This document shows positions 55,331-64,000 of a stretch of DNA of 64,000 nucleotides, piece after piece (within the stretch, counting starts at the first letter, position 1; every line of letters begins with the position of its first letter). The notes under the pieces were generated by a model that was not told the DNA's origin, made no database searches, and worked only from the letters and a program-made list of their open reading frames with translations. The position numbers were made by a program, and so were the translations under genes. The DNA is from Lachnospiraceae bacterium MA2020 (lineage in GTDB: Bacteria > Bacillota > Clostridia > Lachnospirales > Lachnospiraceae). The DNA lies in contig JQKK01000019.1 of the NCBI GenBank assembly GCA_000746015.1, positions 35,930 through 99,929 of the forward strand. Reading direction: 5' to 3'.

Positions 55331-55343
55331 AGGAGGAGTAAAG

Positions 55344-56360
55344 ATGGCAATACTTTTAACAGGCGGTGCAGGATACATCGGATCACATACCCTTGTGGAG
55401 CTTTTGAATGATGGATATGATGCGATCATCATGGACAATTTTTCAAATTCATCACCAAAGGCGATCGAGAGAGTAGAGCAGCTTACAGGAAAGAAGGTCA
55501 AGTGGTATAACGCTGATATCAGCAATAGGGATGACCTTGAAAAGATCTTCTCTGAAAACGATATACATGAAGTAATCAATTTTGCATCACTCAAGGCAGT
55601 TGGAGAGTCAGTTGAGAAGCCTTGGGAGTACTATAACAATAACATTGGCGGTACACTTACACTTCTTGATGTTATGAGAAAGCACGGAGCAAAGAACTTC
55701 GTATTCTCATCATCAGCAACAGTATATGGTGATCCGGCTATAATTCCTATCACAGAGGAGTGTCCAAAGGGAACATGCACTAACCCATATGGCTGGACAA
55801 AGTGGATGCAGGAGCAGATCCTTATGGATATGCAGAAGGCAGATCCTGAGTGGAACGTAGTAATCCTTCGTTACTTCAACCCTATCGGAGCGCATAAGTC
55901 TGGTCTTATAGGTGAGAATCCAAACGGTATTCCAAACAACCTTATGCCATACATTACACAGGTTGCTGTTGGTAAGAGACCGGAGCTTGGTGTATTTGGA
56001 AACGACTATGATACACCGGATGGAACAGGCGTAAGAGATTATCTTCACGTTGTAGATCTTGCCAAGGCTCATGTAAAGGCTATCGATAAGCTTAGGACAA
56101 ATCCGGGCTGCTTCGTATGCAACCTTGGTACTGGCCACGGCTACTCAGTTCTTGACATAGTTAAGGCATTTGAGAGAGTAAATGACATCAAGATACCATA
56201 TTCTATCAAGCCTCGTCGTGCGGGAGATATCGCAACATGCTACTGCAGCCCAAAGAAGGCAGAGGAAGAGCTTGGCTGGAAGGCAGAGCTTGAGATTGAT
56301 GATATGTGCCGTGATGCATGGAACTTCCAGAAGAACAATCCTAACGGATATGAAGATTAA
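55344..56360 (+). CDS. galE: UDP-glucose 4-epimerase
   Basis: A 338-residue short-chain dehydrogenase/reductase. It begins [16 protein letters not shown] (NAD binding). SSSATVYG and the YGWTKWMQE segment give the catalytic Ser and Tyr-x-x-x-Lys. RPGE-like [11 protein letters not shown] lies at the end. It interconverts UDP-glucose and UDP-galactose, so it links galactose release by the nearby alpha-galactosidase with cell wall sugars. AAAGGAGGAG precedes the ATG. Confidence 0.95.
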   Translation: MAILLTGGAGYIGSHTLVELLNDGYDAIIMDNFSNSSPKAIERVEQLTGKKVKWYNADISNRDDLEKIFSENDIHEVINFASLKAVGESVEKPWEYYNNNIGGTLTLLDVMRKHGAKNFVFSSSATVYGDPAIIPITEECPKGTCTNPYGWTKWMQEQILMDMQKADPEWNVVILRYFNPIGAHKSGLIGENPNGIPNNLMPYITQVAVGKRPELGVFGNDYDTPDGTGVRDYLHVVDLAKAHVKAIDKLRTNPGCFVCNLGTGHGYSVLDIVKAFERVNDIKIPYSIKPRRAGDIATCYCSPKKAEEELGWKAELEIDDMCRDAWNFQKNNPNGYED

Positions 56361-56384
56361 ATAAGAAGATTAAATAATAAGAAG

Positions 56385-56430
56385 AAACACCCACGGTGCT
56401 CAGATTTTCCTGAATTCCGTGGGTGTTTTT
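56385..56430. terminator. Bidirectional terminator between galE and the AraC gene
   Basis: AAACACCCACGG (56385-56396) pairs with CCGTGGGTGTTT (56417-56428). The AraC stop codon lies in the loop. Confidence 0.85.
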
Positions 56431-57245
56431 CCTATCCTTTTTTTGAAGGCTTTTGAAAAGGTGAAGACATCGGTGTAGCCGACCGCAGAGGCAATATAGC
56501 TGATGGTATTGTCTGTGTTTTTTAATAGGTCAGTGGCGGTCTTTATGCGGTAGCTCATTATATACTCCTGTATCGTAGAGCCGGTAGCTTCATGAAATAG
56601 TCGTGAAAGGTAACTTCTATTCAGATTAAATGATTTTGCAATGTCGTCAACTTTTATATGCTCGGAGTATTTAAGCTGTATATATTTGATGATAGTGCGG
56701 ACATATTTGAGCTGAAGATTTTCCATGTCATTTTCCTGCTTTACAGCATAGGCTGTACGCAGATAGTCAAGTATCTCATATAGCTTACCTATACAGTAGT
56801 ATTCGTGGGAATATCCGTAAAATATATCTAAAACAATCTTTTCAAAGTTTTTCTCCGTGCCATTTGAGAGAAACTTAAGCTTATGAGCGGGATCGTATTC
56901 ATCCCAGCCTACTTCATGGAATACCTCATTTACTATTCTTCCACCAAGATGACACCAGCAATAAAACCAAGGGTCATCATGATCTGCCTGATAAAATGCT
57001 CTTACTCCGGCAGGAATATAGAAAAAATGCTTTCCTTCTATATGGTATTTTTTATTGTTTATAATTAAAATGCCTTTACCGGAAATGACATAGTGCAGTA
57101 TACCTCTGGGTCTGATGATAGGACCGTAGCAATAATCGCTTTTACATTTATATGAGCCTATTTCGTATAGCTGTACATCAGAACTTGAATCGTAATCCAA
57201 AAATGCACAGAAGTCAAAGCCTAATCCATTAAATCTGGTATTCAT
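56400..57245 (-). CDS. AraC-family transcriptional regulator
   Basis: A 281-residue regulator. Residues about 15-110 form a cupin sugar-binding domain (YGPIIRPRGILHYVISGKGI). Two helix-turn-helix motifs lie at about 180-280, with DDIAKSFNLNRSYLSRLFHE and SYIASAVGYTDVFTFSKAFK. It is divergent from the sugar ABC transporter operon and is the likely activator, as MsmR is for raffinose genes. Confidence 0.9.
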   Translation of the reverse strand: MNTRFNGLGFDFCAFLDYDSSSDVQLYEIGSYKCKSDYCYGPIIRPRGILHYVISGKGILIINNKKYHIEGKHFFYIPAGVRAFYQADHDDPWFYCWCHLGGRIVNEVFHEVGWDEYDPAHKLKFLSNGTEKNFEKIVLDIFYGYSHEYYCIGKLYEILDYLRTAYAVKQENDMENLQLKYVRTIIKYIQLKYSEHIKVDDIAKSFNLNRSYLSRLFHEATGSTIQEYIMSYRIKTATDLLKNTDNTISYIASAVGYTDVFTFSKAFKKRIGKTPTEFRKI

Positions 57246-57267
57246 AATACATTTTCCTTTTTATAAA

Positions 57268-57322
57268 TGTCACAAAATGACAAAGACTAATAACATAATA
57301 ACATTTAATTGTCGGCTTGTCG
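57268..57322. promoter_or_regulatory. Candidate operator sites between the AraC gene and the ABC operon
   Basis: TGTCA (57268-57272) and TGACA (57278-57282) are inverted around five bases. TTGTCG occurs twice as a direct repeat (57309-57314 and 57317-57322). Both lie in the 143-base divergent gap, where an AraC protein would bind. Confidence 0.4.
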
Positions 57323-57388
57323 CTATTAAAATTAACTTAGTTTTTTAGAGAGTAATTAAATCGGAATGAAAACGGAGGATATACTAAT

Positions 57389-58756
57389 ATGAAAAAGAGA
57401 TTAATGGCACTTTGTCTTTGCGGACTGATGGTTTTTAGCCTTGCAGGATGTGGCAGCTCCTCATCAGGAAATGCTTCATCAGGTGATGGTGCAGCAGCAT
57501 CAGCCACAACAGCAGCGGGATCTGATTCATCAGCAGGCTATAGCACAGACAAGATTACTATCAATATCTGGGACAGCAATCAGCAGGAAGGACTTCAGCA
57601 GATAGCAGATGACTGGACAGCAAAATCTGGTGTAAAAGTAAATATTGAAGTTATCGACTGGGATAACTACTGGACACTTCTTGAGGCGGGTGCATCAGGC
57701 GGGGAGATGCCTGACGTATTCTGGATGCACTCAAATACAGCACAGATGTACATGGAGAACAATATTCTCTTGGATCTCACAGATTACATCGCAGCAGATG
57801 CTAATGTAACTGAGGATAAGTACTATGATGGTGTATGGAAGCTTTACAGCAGCGGCGGAAAGCAGTATGCACTTCCAAAGGATCATGATACTATCGCACT
57901 TCTTTACAACAAGGCAATTTTTGACAAGTATGGTGTAGAGTATCCTACAGATAGCTGGACATGGGAAGATATGTATGAGGCAGCAAAGAAGATCACAGAG
58001 GGATCAAACGGCGAAGTATATGGCATGGCTATGGATACTTCAAACAATCAGGATGGCTGGTACAACCTCGTATATGACTACGGCGCACAGATAATTACAG
58101 ATGATCATAAGGGCACTACAATTGGCTCTGCAGAGGGTAAGGCAGGTATGGAGATGGTTCGCAAGCTTCTCACAGAAGGCGCTCCTCAGTCAGTTGTTGC
58201 TGAGACAGGTACAGACTCACTCTTTATGTCGGGAAAGGCAGCTATGATCACTCAGGGCTCATGGATGATAAACACATTCTTTAAGGCTGAGAATTCTAAG
58301 GATTATGCATGGGCAATGCTCCCATATGCAGATGTAAACGGAAATGGTGCATGTGATGATGGCGAGAGATATTCTTGCTACAATGGACTTGGCTGGGCAG
58401 CAAATGCAAATGTAAAGGACCCTAAGGCATGCTACGACTTGATTGCATACTTCTGCTCAGAAGAAGGACAGAAGAAACAGGCTGAGCTCGGCGTAACAAT
58501 GGGTGGAATGCAGGGTATTTCAGAGGCATTTGCAAGCGCATTTGATGGTATGGATGTTTCTGCATTCACAAGAGCAGAGGAAGAGGGAAACCTTTACTTC
58601 CGCCCATATACAAGAAATACAACAGTTTGGGAAGATAAGCTTAAGCAGGCTGGCGGTTTCTTAGATGCTTGGCAGGATCCTTCAAATCCAGCGCTTATGG
58701 AGACAGCTTGTGACAATGCACAGAAGATCATTGAGGAAGCTATAGCAGCAGAATAA
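57389..58756 (+). CDS. Sugar ABC transporter substrate-binding lipoprotein
   Basis: A 455-residue lipoprotein. Signal and lipobox LAGCGSSSS (Cys21) are followed by a Ser/Ala/Gly linker and a family 1 solute-binding fold (KITINIWDSNQQEGLQQIAD). Aromatic-rich segments such as WDNYWTLLEAG fit sugar binding. The operon order SBP, two permeases, GH36 points to alpha-galactosides such as raffinose or melibiose. CGGAGGA lies before the ATG. A hairpin separates it from the permease genes. Confidence 0.92.
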   Translation: MKKRLMALCLCGLMVFSLAGCGSSSSGNASSGDGAAASATTAAGSDSSAGYSTDKITINIWDSNQQEGLQQIADDWTAKSGVKVNIEVIDWDNYWTLLEAGASGGEMPDVFWMHSNTAQMYMENNILLDLTDYIAADANVTEDKYYDGVWKLYSSGGKQYALPKDHDTIALLYNKAIFDKYGVEYPTDSWTWEDMYEAAKKITEGSNGEVYGMAMDTSNNQDGWYNLVYDYGAQIITDDHKGTTIGSAEGKAGMEMVRKLLTEGAPQSVVAETGTDSLFMSGKAAMITQGSWMINTFFKAENSKDYAWAMLPYADVNGNGACDDGERYSCYNGLGWAANANVKDPKACYDLIAYFCSEEGQKKQAELGVTMGGMQGISEAFASAFDGMDVSAFTRAEEEGNLYFRPYTRNTTVWEDKLKQAGGFLDAWQDPSNPALMETACDNAQKIIEEAIAAE

Positions 58757-58771
58757 AACGGCAGCAAAGCA

Positions 58772-58800
58772 AAAGGGCAGATATAAAAATCTGCCCTTTG
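58772..58800 (+). terminator. Hairpin between the binding protein and permease genes
   Basis: AAAGGGCAGAT (58772-58782) and ATCTGCCCTTT (58789-58799) are perfect arms with a short T-tail. Partial termination would give more binding protein than permease. Confidence 0.7.
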
Positions 58801-58830
58801 TTACAAATATGCTTTATAGAGGAGGCAGAA

Positions 58831-59721
58831 ATGAAGAAAAGGAAGATGACACCTTCGGAAAAAAGGCAGGCTATATGGGGCTGGGCATTCATAACACCTA
58901 CAATGCTGGGACTTATCATATTGAATTTCTATCCGGCTATAAATACTGTATATCAGTCACTTTGTAAGACGGGCGACTTTGGCAGAGGTAACATTTTTGT
59001 GGGTTTAGACAATTATAAGAAGGTAGTTGCTTCACCGGAAGTATGGCAGTCACTATGGAATACCATCAAATATGCTATTATAGAGGTTCCATTGGGAATA
59101 GTTATAGCGTTGGTACTTGCGGTGCTTCTGCAGAAGAAACTTGCGGGAAAGACAATCTTCAGGACACTCTTCTTCCTGCCTATGGTATGCGCTCCGGCAG
59201 CTGTAGCAATGGTTTGGAAGTGGCTTTACAATCAGCAGTTTGGACTTTTAAATAATATTTTCCATACCAAAGTGGCGTGGATCTCAGATCCAAAGATTGC
59301 ATGGATAAGCGTCGGAGTCATTGGTGTGTGGTCAATAATAGGTTATAACATGGTACTTTTTATTGCGGGATTGCAGGAGATACCAAAGGACTACTATGAA
59401 GCGGCACAGATTGATGGTGCATCAGAGCTCAGACAGTTCTTCAGCATTACTGTTCCACTCCTCAGTCCTACGACATTTTTCATCGTGCAAACAAGGATAA
59501 TCGGTGCCCTCACAGTTTTTGATCTCATGTTCATGGTTATGGATGTTACAAATCAGGCATTGGGTAAGACACAGTCGATCGTATATCTTTTCTATACTTA
59601 TGCATTTACCAATAGCAATCGAGGCTTAGGTGCAGCGGTTGTCATGATACTTGTGATATTTATCATGCTTGCAACATTTATTTTGCAGAAGCTTGAAAAG
59701 AAATTTGTATTTTACAACTAA
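58831..59721 (+). CDS. Sugar ABC transporter permease (MsmF-like)
   Basis: A 296-residue inner membrane permease with six helices. IPKDYYEAAQIDGASELRQF is the EAA loop, which docks the ATPase. I start at 58831 (MKKRKM), with GAGGAGG before it. The first helix is WGWAFITPTMLGLIIL. Confidence 0.92.
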   Translation: MKKRKMTPSEKRQAIWGWAFITPTMLGLIILNFYPAINTVYQSLCKTGDFGRGNIFVGLDNYKKVVASPEVWQSLWNTIKYAIIEVPLGIVIALVLAVLLQKKLAGKTIFRTLFFLPMVCAPAAVAMVWKWLYNQQFGLLNNIFHTKVAWISDPKIAWISVGVIGVWSIIGYNMVLFIAGLQEIPKDYYEAAQIDGASELRQFFSITVPLLSPTTFFIVQTRIIGALTVFDLMFMVMDVTNQALGKTQSIVYLFYTYAFTNSNRGLGAAVVMILVIFIMLATFILQKLEKKFVFYN

Positions 59722-59739
59722 GATAGGGGTGAATTGGGT

Positions 59740-60573
59740 ATGAAGTCTAGATATAGAACTAAAAAAATAATCACATACATCGTTCTTATAATAATGGCGA
59801 TCATAATGATGGTCCCTTTTGTATGGATGATACTGACAGCACTTAAGACCAATCAGGAGGCAATCTCTGTTTCACCTTTCTATATTTTGCCGCATCACGG
59901 ATGGCATTGGGAGAATTTTGGAAAAGTATGGAAAAGCTATAATTTTATAACACTGTATAAAAATACTATTTTATTTATTGTTATGCGTGTTGTTTGTGCA
60001 TGTCTCACAGCTACGATGGCAGGATATGCATTTGGAAGACTTGAGTTTCCGGGCAAAAAGATCATGTTTGCCCTCGTACTAATACAGATGATGATACCAT
60101 CACAGATCTTTATCATTCCTCAGTATCTCATGGTATCAAAACTTCACTGGTTAAATACTACAGCAGGACTTGTTTTTCCGGGCATGGTTACTGCATTTGG
60201 TACGTATCTTTTGAAGACAGGATATCAGAGTCTGCCAAAAGACCTGGAAGAGGCGGCAGCAATAGATGGATGCAATATAGGTCAGACCTTCCTTTACATC
60301 ATGATGCCGCTTACACGCTCATCTATGGTTTCACTTGGCATCTTTACAGCACTTTTTGCTTTCAAAGATCTCATGTGGCCTATGATCGTTTGCAGCAAGG
60401 CAGAGACAACATCATTGAGTGCAGGTCTTGCAAAGATGCAGGGACAGTATGGAAGTGATTATCCGGCAATGATGGCCGCAGCGGTTCTTGCAATAGTACC
60501 AATGGTAGTTATTTATATTATTTTCCAGAAGCAGTTTGTAGAAGGTATTGCCACATCAGGCGGAAAGCTTTAA
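59740..60573 (+). CDS. Sugar ABC transporter permease (MsmG-like)
   Basis: A 277-residue permease that pairs with the previous one. The EAA loop reads LPKDLEEAAAIDGCNIGQTF. The first helix (about 10-30) is IITYIVLIIMAIIMMVPFVW. I start at 59740, with AGGGGTG before it. No ATPase gene follows; GH36 comes next. Confidence 0.92.
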   Translation: MKSRYRTKKIITYIVLIIMAIIMMVPFVWMILTALKTNQEAISVSPFYILPHHGWHWENFGKVWKSYNFITLYKNTILFIVMRVVCACLTATMAGYAFGRLEFPGKKIMFALVLIQMMIPSQIFIIPQYLMVSKLHWLNTTAGLVFPGMVTAFGTYLLKTGYQSLPKDLEEAAAIDGCNIGQTFLYIMMPLTRSSMVSLGIFTALFAFKDLMWPMIVCSKAETTSLSAGLAKMQGQYGSDYPAMMAAAVLAIVPMVVIYIIFQKQFVEGIATSGGKL

Positions 60574-60584
60574 GAGGTTTATGT

Positions 60585-62828
60585 ATGTCAATCAGATTTG
60601 ATGAAAACAACAGGATTTTTTACTTGAACACAGTCAATAGCGAGTATCAGATAAAGATAGATGAGTATGGAGTTGCGCTTCATACATACTATGGCAAGCC
60701 TGTAGGCAACACTGATATGAGCTATCTTATCACGGAGATGGATAGAGGTTTTTCCGGAAATCTCTATGAGGCGAGAGACAGAAGAGGAGTTTCTCCTGAT
60801 ACACTTCCTACTGAGTACAGTACTTATGGTGCAGGTGATTTTCGTCTGAGCGCCGCAGGAATAATTGCCGATAATGGCAGCCGCACTTATGATTTGAGAT
60901 ATGTTTCTCATGATATTAAGAGTGGCAAGGAAGCACTTAAAGGACTTCCTTATGTCAGAGCTGAAAAGGACAAAGTAGATACCCTTGAGCTTAAGCTTGA
61001 GGACAAGATCATTGGCCTTGAAGTTACACTCATTTATAATGTATTTGAAGAAAAGGACGTAATTACTAGATCTGCAAGATTTGCAAATAAGTCTGAGAAG
61101 ACTATTACCCTTACAAAAGCAGCATCAATGAGCATTGATATCCAGTATGCTGATCTTGATATCATTGAGTTCCATGGCAGACATGCTATGGAGAGACAGA
61201 CAGAGCGCAGGGAGCTTGGACATGATATACATGTTATAAGCTCTAAGAGAGGCACAAGCAGCCACCATCACAATCCTTTTGTGATCCTTTGTGACCACAA
61301 TGCCGATGAAGATAATGGGCTTTGCTATGGTTTCATGCTTGTCTACTCTGGAAATCATGCAGAGGAGATCGAGAAGGATCAGGCTGGCAGCGTAAGAGTA
61401 GTAAGCGGTATTTCTGGAGACGGATTTGCATGGAAGCTCGGACAGGACGAGGATTTCCAGACTCCTGAAGTAATCCTTGCATGTACAGAAAATGGTCTTA
61501 ATGAGCTTAGCTATCTCTATCACAGGATCATCAGAGAGAATGTTTGCCCAGCAGAGTTCCGCGATATGAAGAGACCTGTTCTAATTAATAACTGGGAAGG
61601 TACATACTTTGATTTTGATGAAGAAAAGATCATGGGTATCGCAAAGTCAGCATCTGAGATAGGCTGCGAAATGCTTGTTTTGGATGACGGCTGGTTTGGA
61701 GTGAGAAATGATGATAATTCCGGCCTTGGTGATTGGTTTGTAAATATTGATAAGCTTCCGGGAGGTATCAAGAAGATTGCGGACTATACAAATTCCCTTG
61801 GAATGAAGTTTGGACTGTGGTTTGAGCCGGAGATGGTTAATGAAGATTCAGATCTTTATAGAAATCATCCGGACTGGGCACTTAAAGATCCAGACAGGAA
61901 GCCTGTAATGGGAAGAAATCAGCTGGTCCTCGATATGTCAAGAAAAGAGGTTGTAGACTATCTCTTTGACAGTATTTCAAAGATACTTGACAGTGCAAAT
62001 ATTGAGTACGTTAAATGGGATTTCAACCGTTCACTGTCTAATATCTACTCATTTGCAGCGGATACTGAGAAACAGGGAGAAATAGCTCATCGCTTTATGC
62101 TTGGTACTTATGATCTAATGCAGAGACTTCGCGAAAGATATCCTAAGATCATGATAGAAGGATGCTCTGGCGGCGGTGGAAGATTTGACGCAGGTATTCT
62201 TTTCTATTCACCACAGATATGGTGCTCAGATAATTCTGATGCTATCAACCGTCTGAAGATACAGAAAGGTACTTCCTACGGATATCCGGTAAGCAGCATG
62301 GGAGCACATGTATCTGCTTCACCAAATCATCAGAATGGAAGAGTAGTTCCGATAGAAACTCGCGCAATTGTGGCTATGTCCGGAACTTTTGGATATGAGC
62401 TTGATCCGAGAAAGCTTTCTGAAGAAGATAAAGCGACTATCAAAAAGCAGATCGAAGAGTTTAACAGATTCTATACGCTTATACAGAAGGGCAGATATTA
62501 TCGCCTGACAACTGACAGACAGGAAGGCTACTATGTGGCATGGCAGTTTGTATCAGAGGATAAGAGTGAAGCTCTTTTGAATGTAGTAGCAACTGATGTT
62601 CAGGGAAATCCTGAGATTCCATTTGTAAGACTTAAGGGGCTTGATGCTGAAGCTGAGTACGAGATCGATTATGTGAAGCTTTCGACTGGCACTACTGCTG
62701 AAGGCGGCACAAATAATAGTAAGACAGGCAAGAGCTTTAGCGGAAGCGCACTTATGCATGGTGGCTACGCTACAGGTCCTATGTTTGGAGTATATCCTGC
62801 ACTTCAGATACATTTTAAGAGGAAATAA
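60585..62828 (+). CDS. GH36 alpha-galactosidase
   Basis: A 747-residue cytoplasmic enzyme that releases galactose from raffinose-type sugars. KWDFNRS holds nucleophile Asp479 and WCSDNSD holds the acid Asp549. EGCSGGGGRFDAG and LVLDDGWFG are further family motifs. The N-terminal supersandwich domain (about 20-320) and C-terminal beta domain fit long GH36 enzymes. No signal peptide is seen, so it works after uptake by the ABC transporter. Confidence 0.94.
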   Translation: MSIRFDENNRIFYLNTVNSEYQIKIDEYGVALHTYYGKPVGNTDMSYLITEMDRGFSGNLYEARDRRGVSPDTLPTEYSTYGAGDFRLSAAGIIADNGSRTYDLRYVSHDIKSGKEALKGLPYVRAEKDKVDTLELKLEDKIIGLEVTLIYNVFEEKDVITRSARFANKSEKTITLTKAASMSIDIQYADLDIIEFHGRHAMERQTERRELGHDIHVISSKRGTSSHHHNPFVILCDHNADEDNGLCYGFMLVYSGNHAEEIEKDQAGSVRVVSGISGDGFAWKLGQDEDFQTPEVILACTENGLNELSYLYHRIIRENVCPAEFRDMKRPVLINNWEGTYFDFDEEKIMGIAKSASEIGCEMLVLDDGWFGVRNDDNSGLGDWFVNIDKLPGGIKKIADYTNSLGMKFGLWFEPEMVNEDSDLYRNHPDWALKDPDRKPVMGRNQLVLDMSRKEVVDYLFDSISKILDSANIEYVKWDFNRSLSNIYSFAADTEKQGEIAHRFMLGTYDLMQRLRERYPKIMIEGCSGGGGRFDAGILFYSPQIWCSDNSDAINRLKIQKGTSYGYPVSSMGAHVSASPNHQNGRVVPIETRAIVAMSGTFGYELDPRKLSEEDKATIKKQIEEFNRFYTLIQKGRYYRLTTDRQEGYYVAWQFVSEDKSEALLNVVATDVQGNPEIPFVRLKGLDAEAEYEIDYVKLSTGTTAEGGTNNSKTGKSFSGSALMHGGYATGPMFGVYPALQIHFKRK

Positions 62829-62847
62829 AATTAAATTATTTACTATA

Positions 62848-62879
62848 AAATCGCCAATCATTTGATTGACGATTTTTAT
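62848..62879 (+). terminator. Terminator after the alpha-galactosidase gene
   Basis: AAATCG (62848-62853) pairs with CGATTT (62870-62875), and CAATCA (62855-62860) with TGATTG (62863-62868). A T-run follows. Confidence 0.85.
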
Positions 62880-62929
62880 AGTTATAGGGTTATTCTATAA
62901 GTATAGAAGGTATTTAAGGAGGGAAAAGT

Positions 62930-62998
62930 ATGAAGAACAAAGCACTCGCTGTCGGATTGGCAGCTTCCATGGCGTGTATTAGGGCATATTTTTTATGA
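62930..62998 (+). pseudogene. Truncated 5' end of an exported-protein gene
   Basis: A strong AAGGAGG site is followed by MKNKALAVGLAASMAC, a typical start of a lipoprotein or secreted protein signal peptide. The frame then runs into an unrelated sequence and stops after 22 residues. The last 20 bases overlap the end of the flavodoxin-fold gene on the other strand. This looks like a gene remnant cut by a deletion or insertion. Confidence 0.55.
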
Positions 62999-63530
62999 CA
63001 TTATTTATTATGGTTTCTGAATCTGCACCGGCTATGTCCAGACCTGTCGCTTTTATATGTTTAACTTCTTTGATGCCGTAAAAGTTATGTGCGAGTGACT
63101 TAATATATCCAAATCCGAAATCTTCGGGAACATAATTTCCACCTGCAGTCATAACGTAGTAAAGTTTTTTTGCATTACAAAGTCCTCTGGGTATGCCTTC
63201 CGATGTATACTCAAAAGTTATGCCCAGGATATTTATATGTTCAATGTACTGTTTCAAGGCTGCGGGAAATGACAGATCCCAATATGGAGCCGCAATTACG
63301 ATCGTATCAGCGGCTGCGAAATCTTTGGCAAAATCAAAATACGGATCTGTAAAATTACCCGATGAAATACACAAATCCCTATATCTCAGAAATCCCTCGT
63401 TAGTTCTTGGAAATTCGGCATTTACCAAACTGACTTCATGGATTTCGTCGTCAAATTTTGATAATAATTTTTCAGCTATTTTTTTAGTTCTGGATTCAAA
63501 TCTTACACAGGCATTAACAAACAAAATCAT
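62979..63530 (-). CDS. Flavodoxin-fold NAD(P)H oxidoreductase (azoreductase-like)
   Basis: A 183-residue FMN-binding protein. MILFVNACVRFESRTKKIAE starts the flavodoxin fold, and APYWDLSFPAALKQYIEHI is the typical core of FMN-dependent NAD(P)H:quinone or azo reductases. I start at 63530, where AAGGAGG lies just before the ATG on the minus strand. The 3' end overlaps the truncated gene. It sits between that remnant and an insertion sequence. Confidence 0.85.
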   Translation of the reverse strand: MILFVNACVRFESRTKKIAEKLLSKFDDEIHEVSLVNAEFPRTNEGFLRYRDLCISSGNFTDPYFDFAKDFAAADTIVIAAPYWDLSFPAALKQYIEHINILGITFEYTSEGIPRGLCNAKKLYYVMTAGGNYVPEDFGFGYIKSLAHNFYGIKEVKHIKATGLDIAGADSETIINNVIKNMP

Positions 63531-63704
63531 AAGCAACCTCCTTTTTCGTTGCAATAACCCCTCACAGAGACTATTATATGTAATTCCTTCAAAATCGTCT
63601 ATTTTCTTTTATTATTTTTCCTCAAAATCGTGATTTTTACCTTTTTATTCAAATAGACTGTCAGGATACTGGCTAGCGTAAAGTTTTTGTAGGATTAAAT
63701 AAAA

Positions 63705-63775
63705 AAGGGGATTCCTTCATGATATAGTTGTATACGGTGTCCAAGCCAATACAACTTAGATGGAGGAGTCCCCTT
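63705..63775 (+). promoter_or_regulatory. Hairpin hiding the transposase ribosome binding site
   Basis: Positions 63705-63718 (AAGGGGATTCCTTC) pair with 63762-63775 (GGAGGAGTCCCCTT) over 14 bases with two G-U pairs. The right arm contains the transposase ribosome binding site and abuts its ATG. Read-through transcripts from outside would fold and not be translated. Confidence 0.65.
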
Positions 63776-64000
63776 ATGTTAAATAGTATACAGCATTTTA
63801 TCGAGAATGGCATACCAAATCTTCAGAAAGCATCAAAAGATTTTTCAGATAACCCAATGGACTTTGCAGGATTTGTAAGCAGAGTAAGGAATGAAGCATT
63901 ACATATGGCATTGGATTATATATCAGAGACACTCACTACTTGCAATCAGATCCTTAAAGACAGTCCAATGAGAAAAGAAAAATGGGAAATAGTAAGAACA
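63776..64000 (+). mobile_element. ISLre2-type insertion sequence, start of transposase gene (partial)
   Basis: The open frame runs to the window edge (75 codons). MLNSIQHFIENGIPNLQKAS and MRKEKWEIVRT resemble the N-terminus of ISLre2 (UPF0236) transposases. The element's left end probably lies near 63700, but no inverted repeat can be confirmed without the other end. Confidence 0.72.

Noticed and set aside
1..64000. CRISPR arrays, tRNA or rRNA genes
   Set aside because: No regularly spaced repeats, cloverleaf-like segments or rRNA-like stretches were found by eye.

Overview
This window looks like a chromosomal segment of an anaerobic, motile, carbohydrate-fermenting Firmicute of the family Lachnospiraceae; Butyrivibrio, Pseudobutyrivibrio and Lachnospira are the nearest guesses, and the species cannot be fixed from sequence alone. 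The signs are moderately AT-rich DNA with strong AGGAGG ribosome binding sites, [FeFe]-hydrogenase maturases, a domain-permuted GH3 beta-glucosidase of the kind known from Butyrivibrio and Ruminococcus, many c-di-GMP and chemotaxis proteins, and classic Firmicute gene orders (gdpP-rplI-dnaB, DUF951-rpsF-ssb-rpsR, pyrK-pyrD).

Layout. 1-1200: end of pyrK, then pyrD. 1317-3749: a REC-GGDEF-EAL protein and a small soluble chemotaxis transducer. 3746-5161: dCMP deaminase (minus) and a YdjC-type deacetylase. 5200-9031: gdpP-rplI-dnaB. 9183-13103: a large chemoreceptor and a second GGDEF-EAL protein. 13157-17539 (minus): a helical protein of unknown role, then pyrC-plsC-phosphohexomutase. 17746-24646: a secreted metallo-beta-lactamase-fold protein, a glucose-type PTS permease behind an antitermination switch, its BglG-family antiterminator, and a GH3 beta-glucosidase. 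24789-29794: thioredoxin, an OPT transporter overlapping a PqqD-like protein, then hydF-hydE. 29774-31366 (minus): GIY-YIG protein and a DUF815 ATPase. 31661-34794: ispE, a GntR regulator, DUF1934 protein and a GH53 galactanase. 34850-42363: envelope genes (membrane-anchored unknown protein, lysine/alanine/acid-rich coiled coil, FKBP-type lipoprotein, asnS, NlpC/P60 and GH25 hydrolases). 42400-44558: sirtuin, DUF951, rpsF-ssb-rpsR. 44691-49898: acetyltransferase, mtnA, YesL-like protein, MsmX-like sugar ABC ATPase, CdaR-like regulator, tadA. 49938-54312: an envelope acylation cassette. 54401-62828: sugar nucleotidyltransferase, galE, AraC regulator, three-gene sugar ABC transporter and GH36 alpha-galactosidase. 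62848-64000: a truncated signal-peptide gene, a flavodoxin-fold oxidoreductase and the start of an ISLre2-type insertion sequence.

The most interesting region is 49938-54312: SGNH protein, FkbH-like HAD protein, acyl carrier protein, MBOAT acyltransferase and a previously uncalled 41-residue membrane peptide ending in Tyr-x-x-Phe. The order and the peptide resemble the Dlt D-alanylation machine (DltD, DltC, DltB, DltX), but an FkbH protein replaces the adenylating enzyme DltA. This suggests transfer of a glyceryl-like or other acyl group from ACP to an envelope polymer.

Carbohydrate genes work together. The alpha-galactoside ABC transporter has no ATPase of its own and probably uses the stand-alone MsmX-like ATPase. 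Alpha-galactosidase, GalE, GH53 and GH3 enzymes would feed galactose and glucose into central metabolism. No tRNA, rRNA or CRISPR array was found, and no gene-free gap exceeds about 300 bases.
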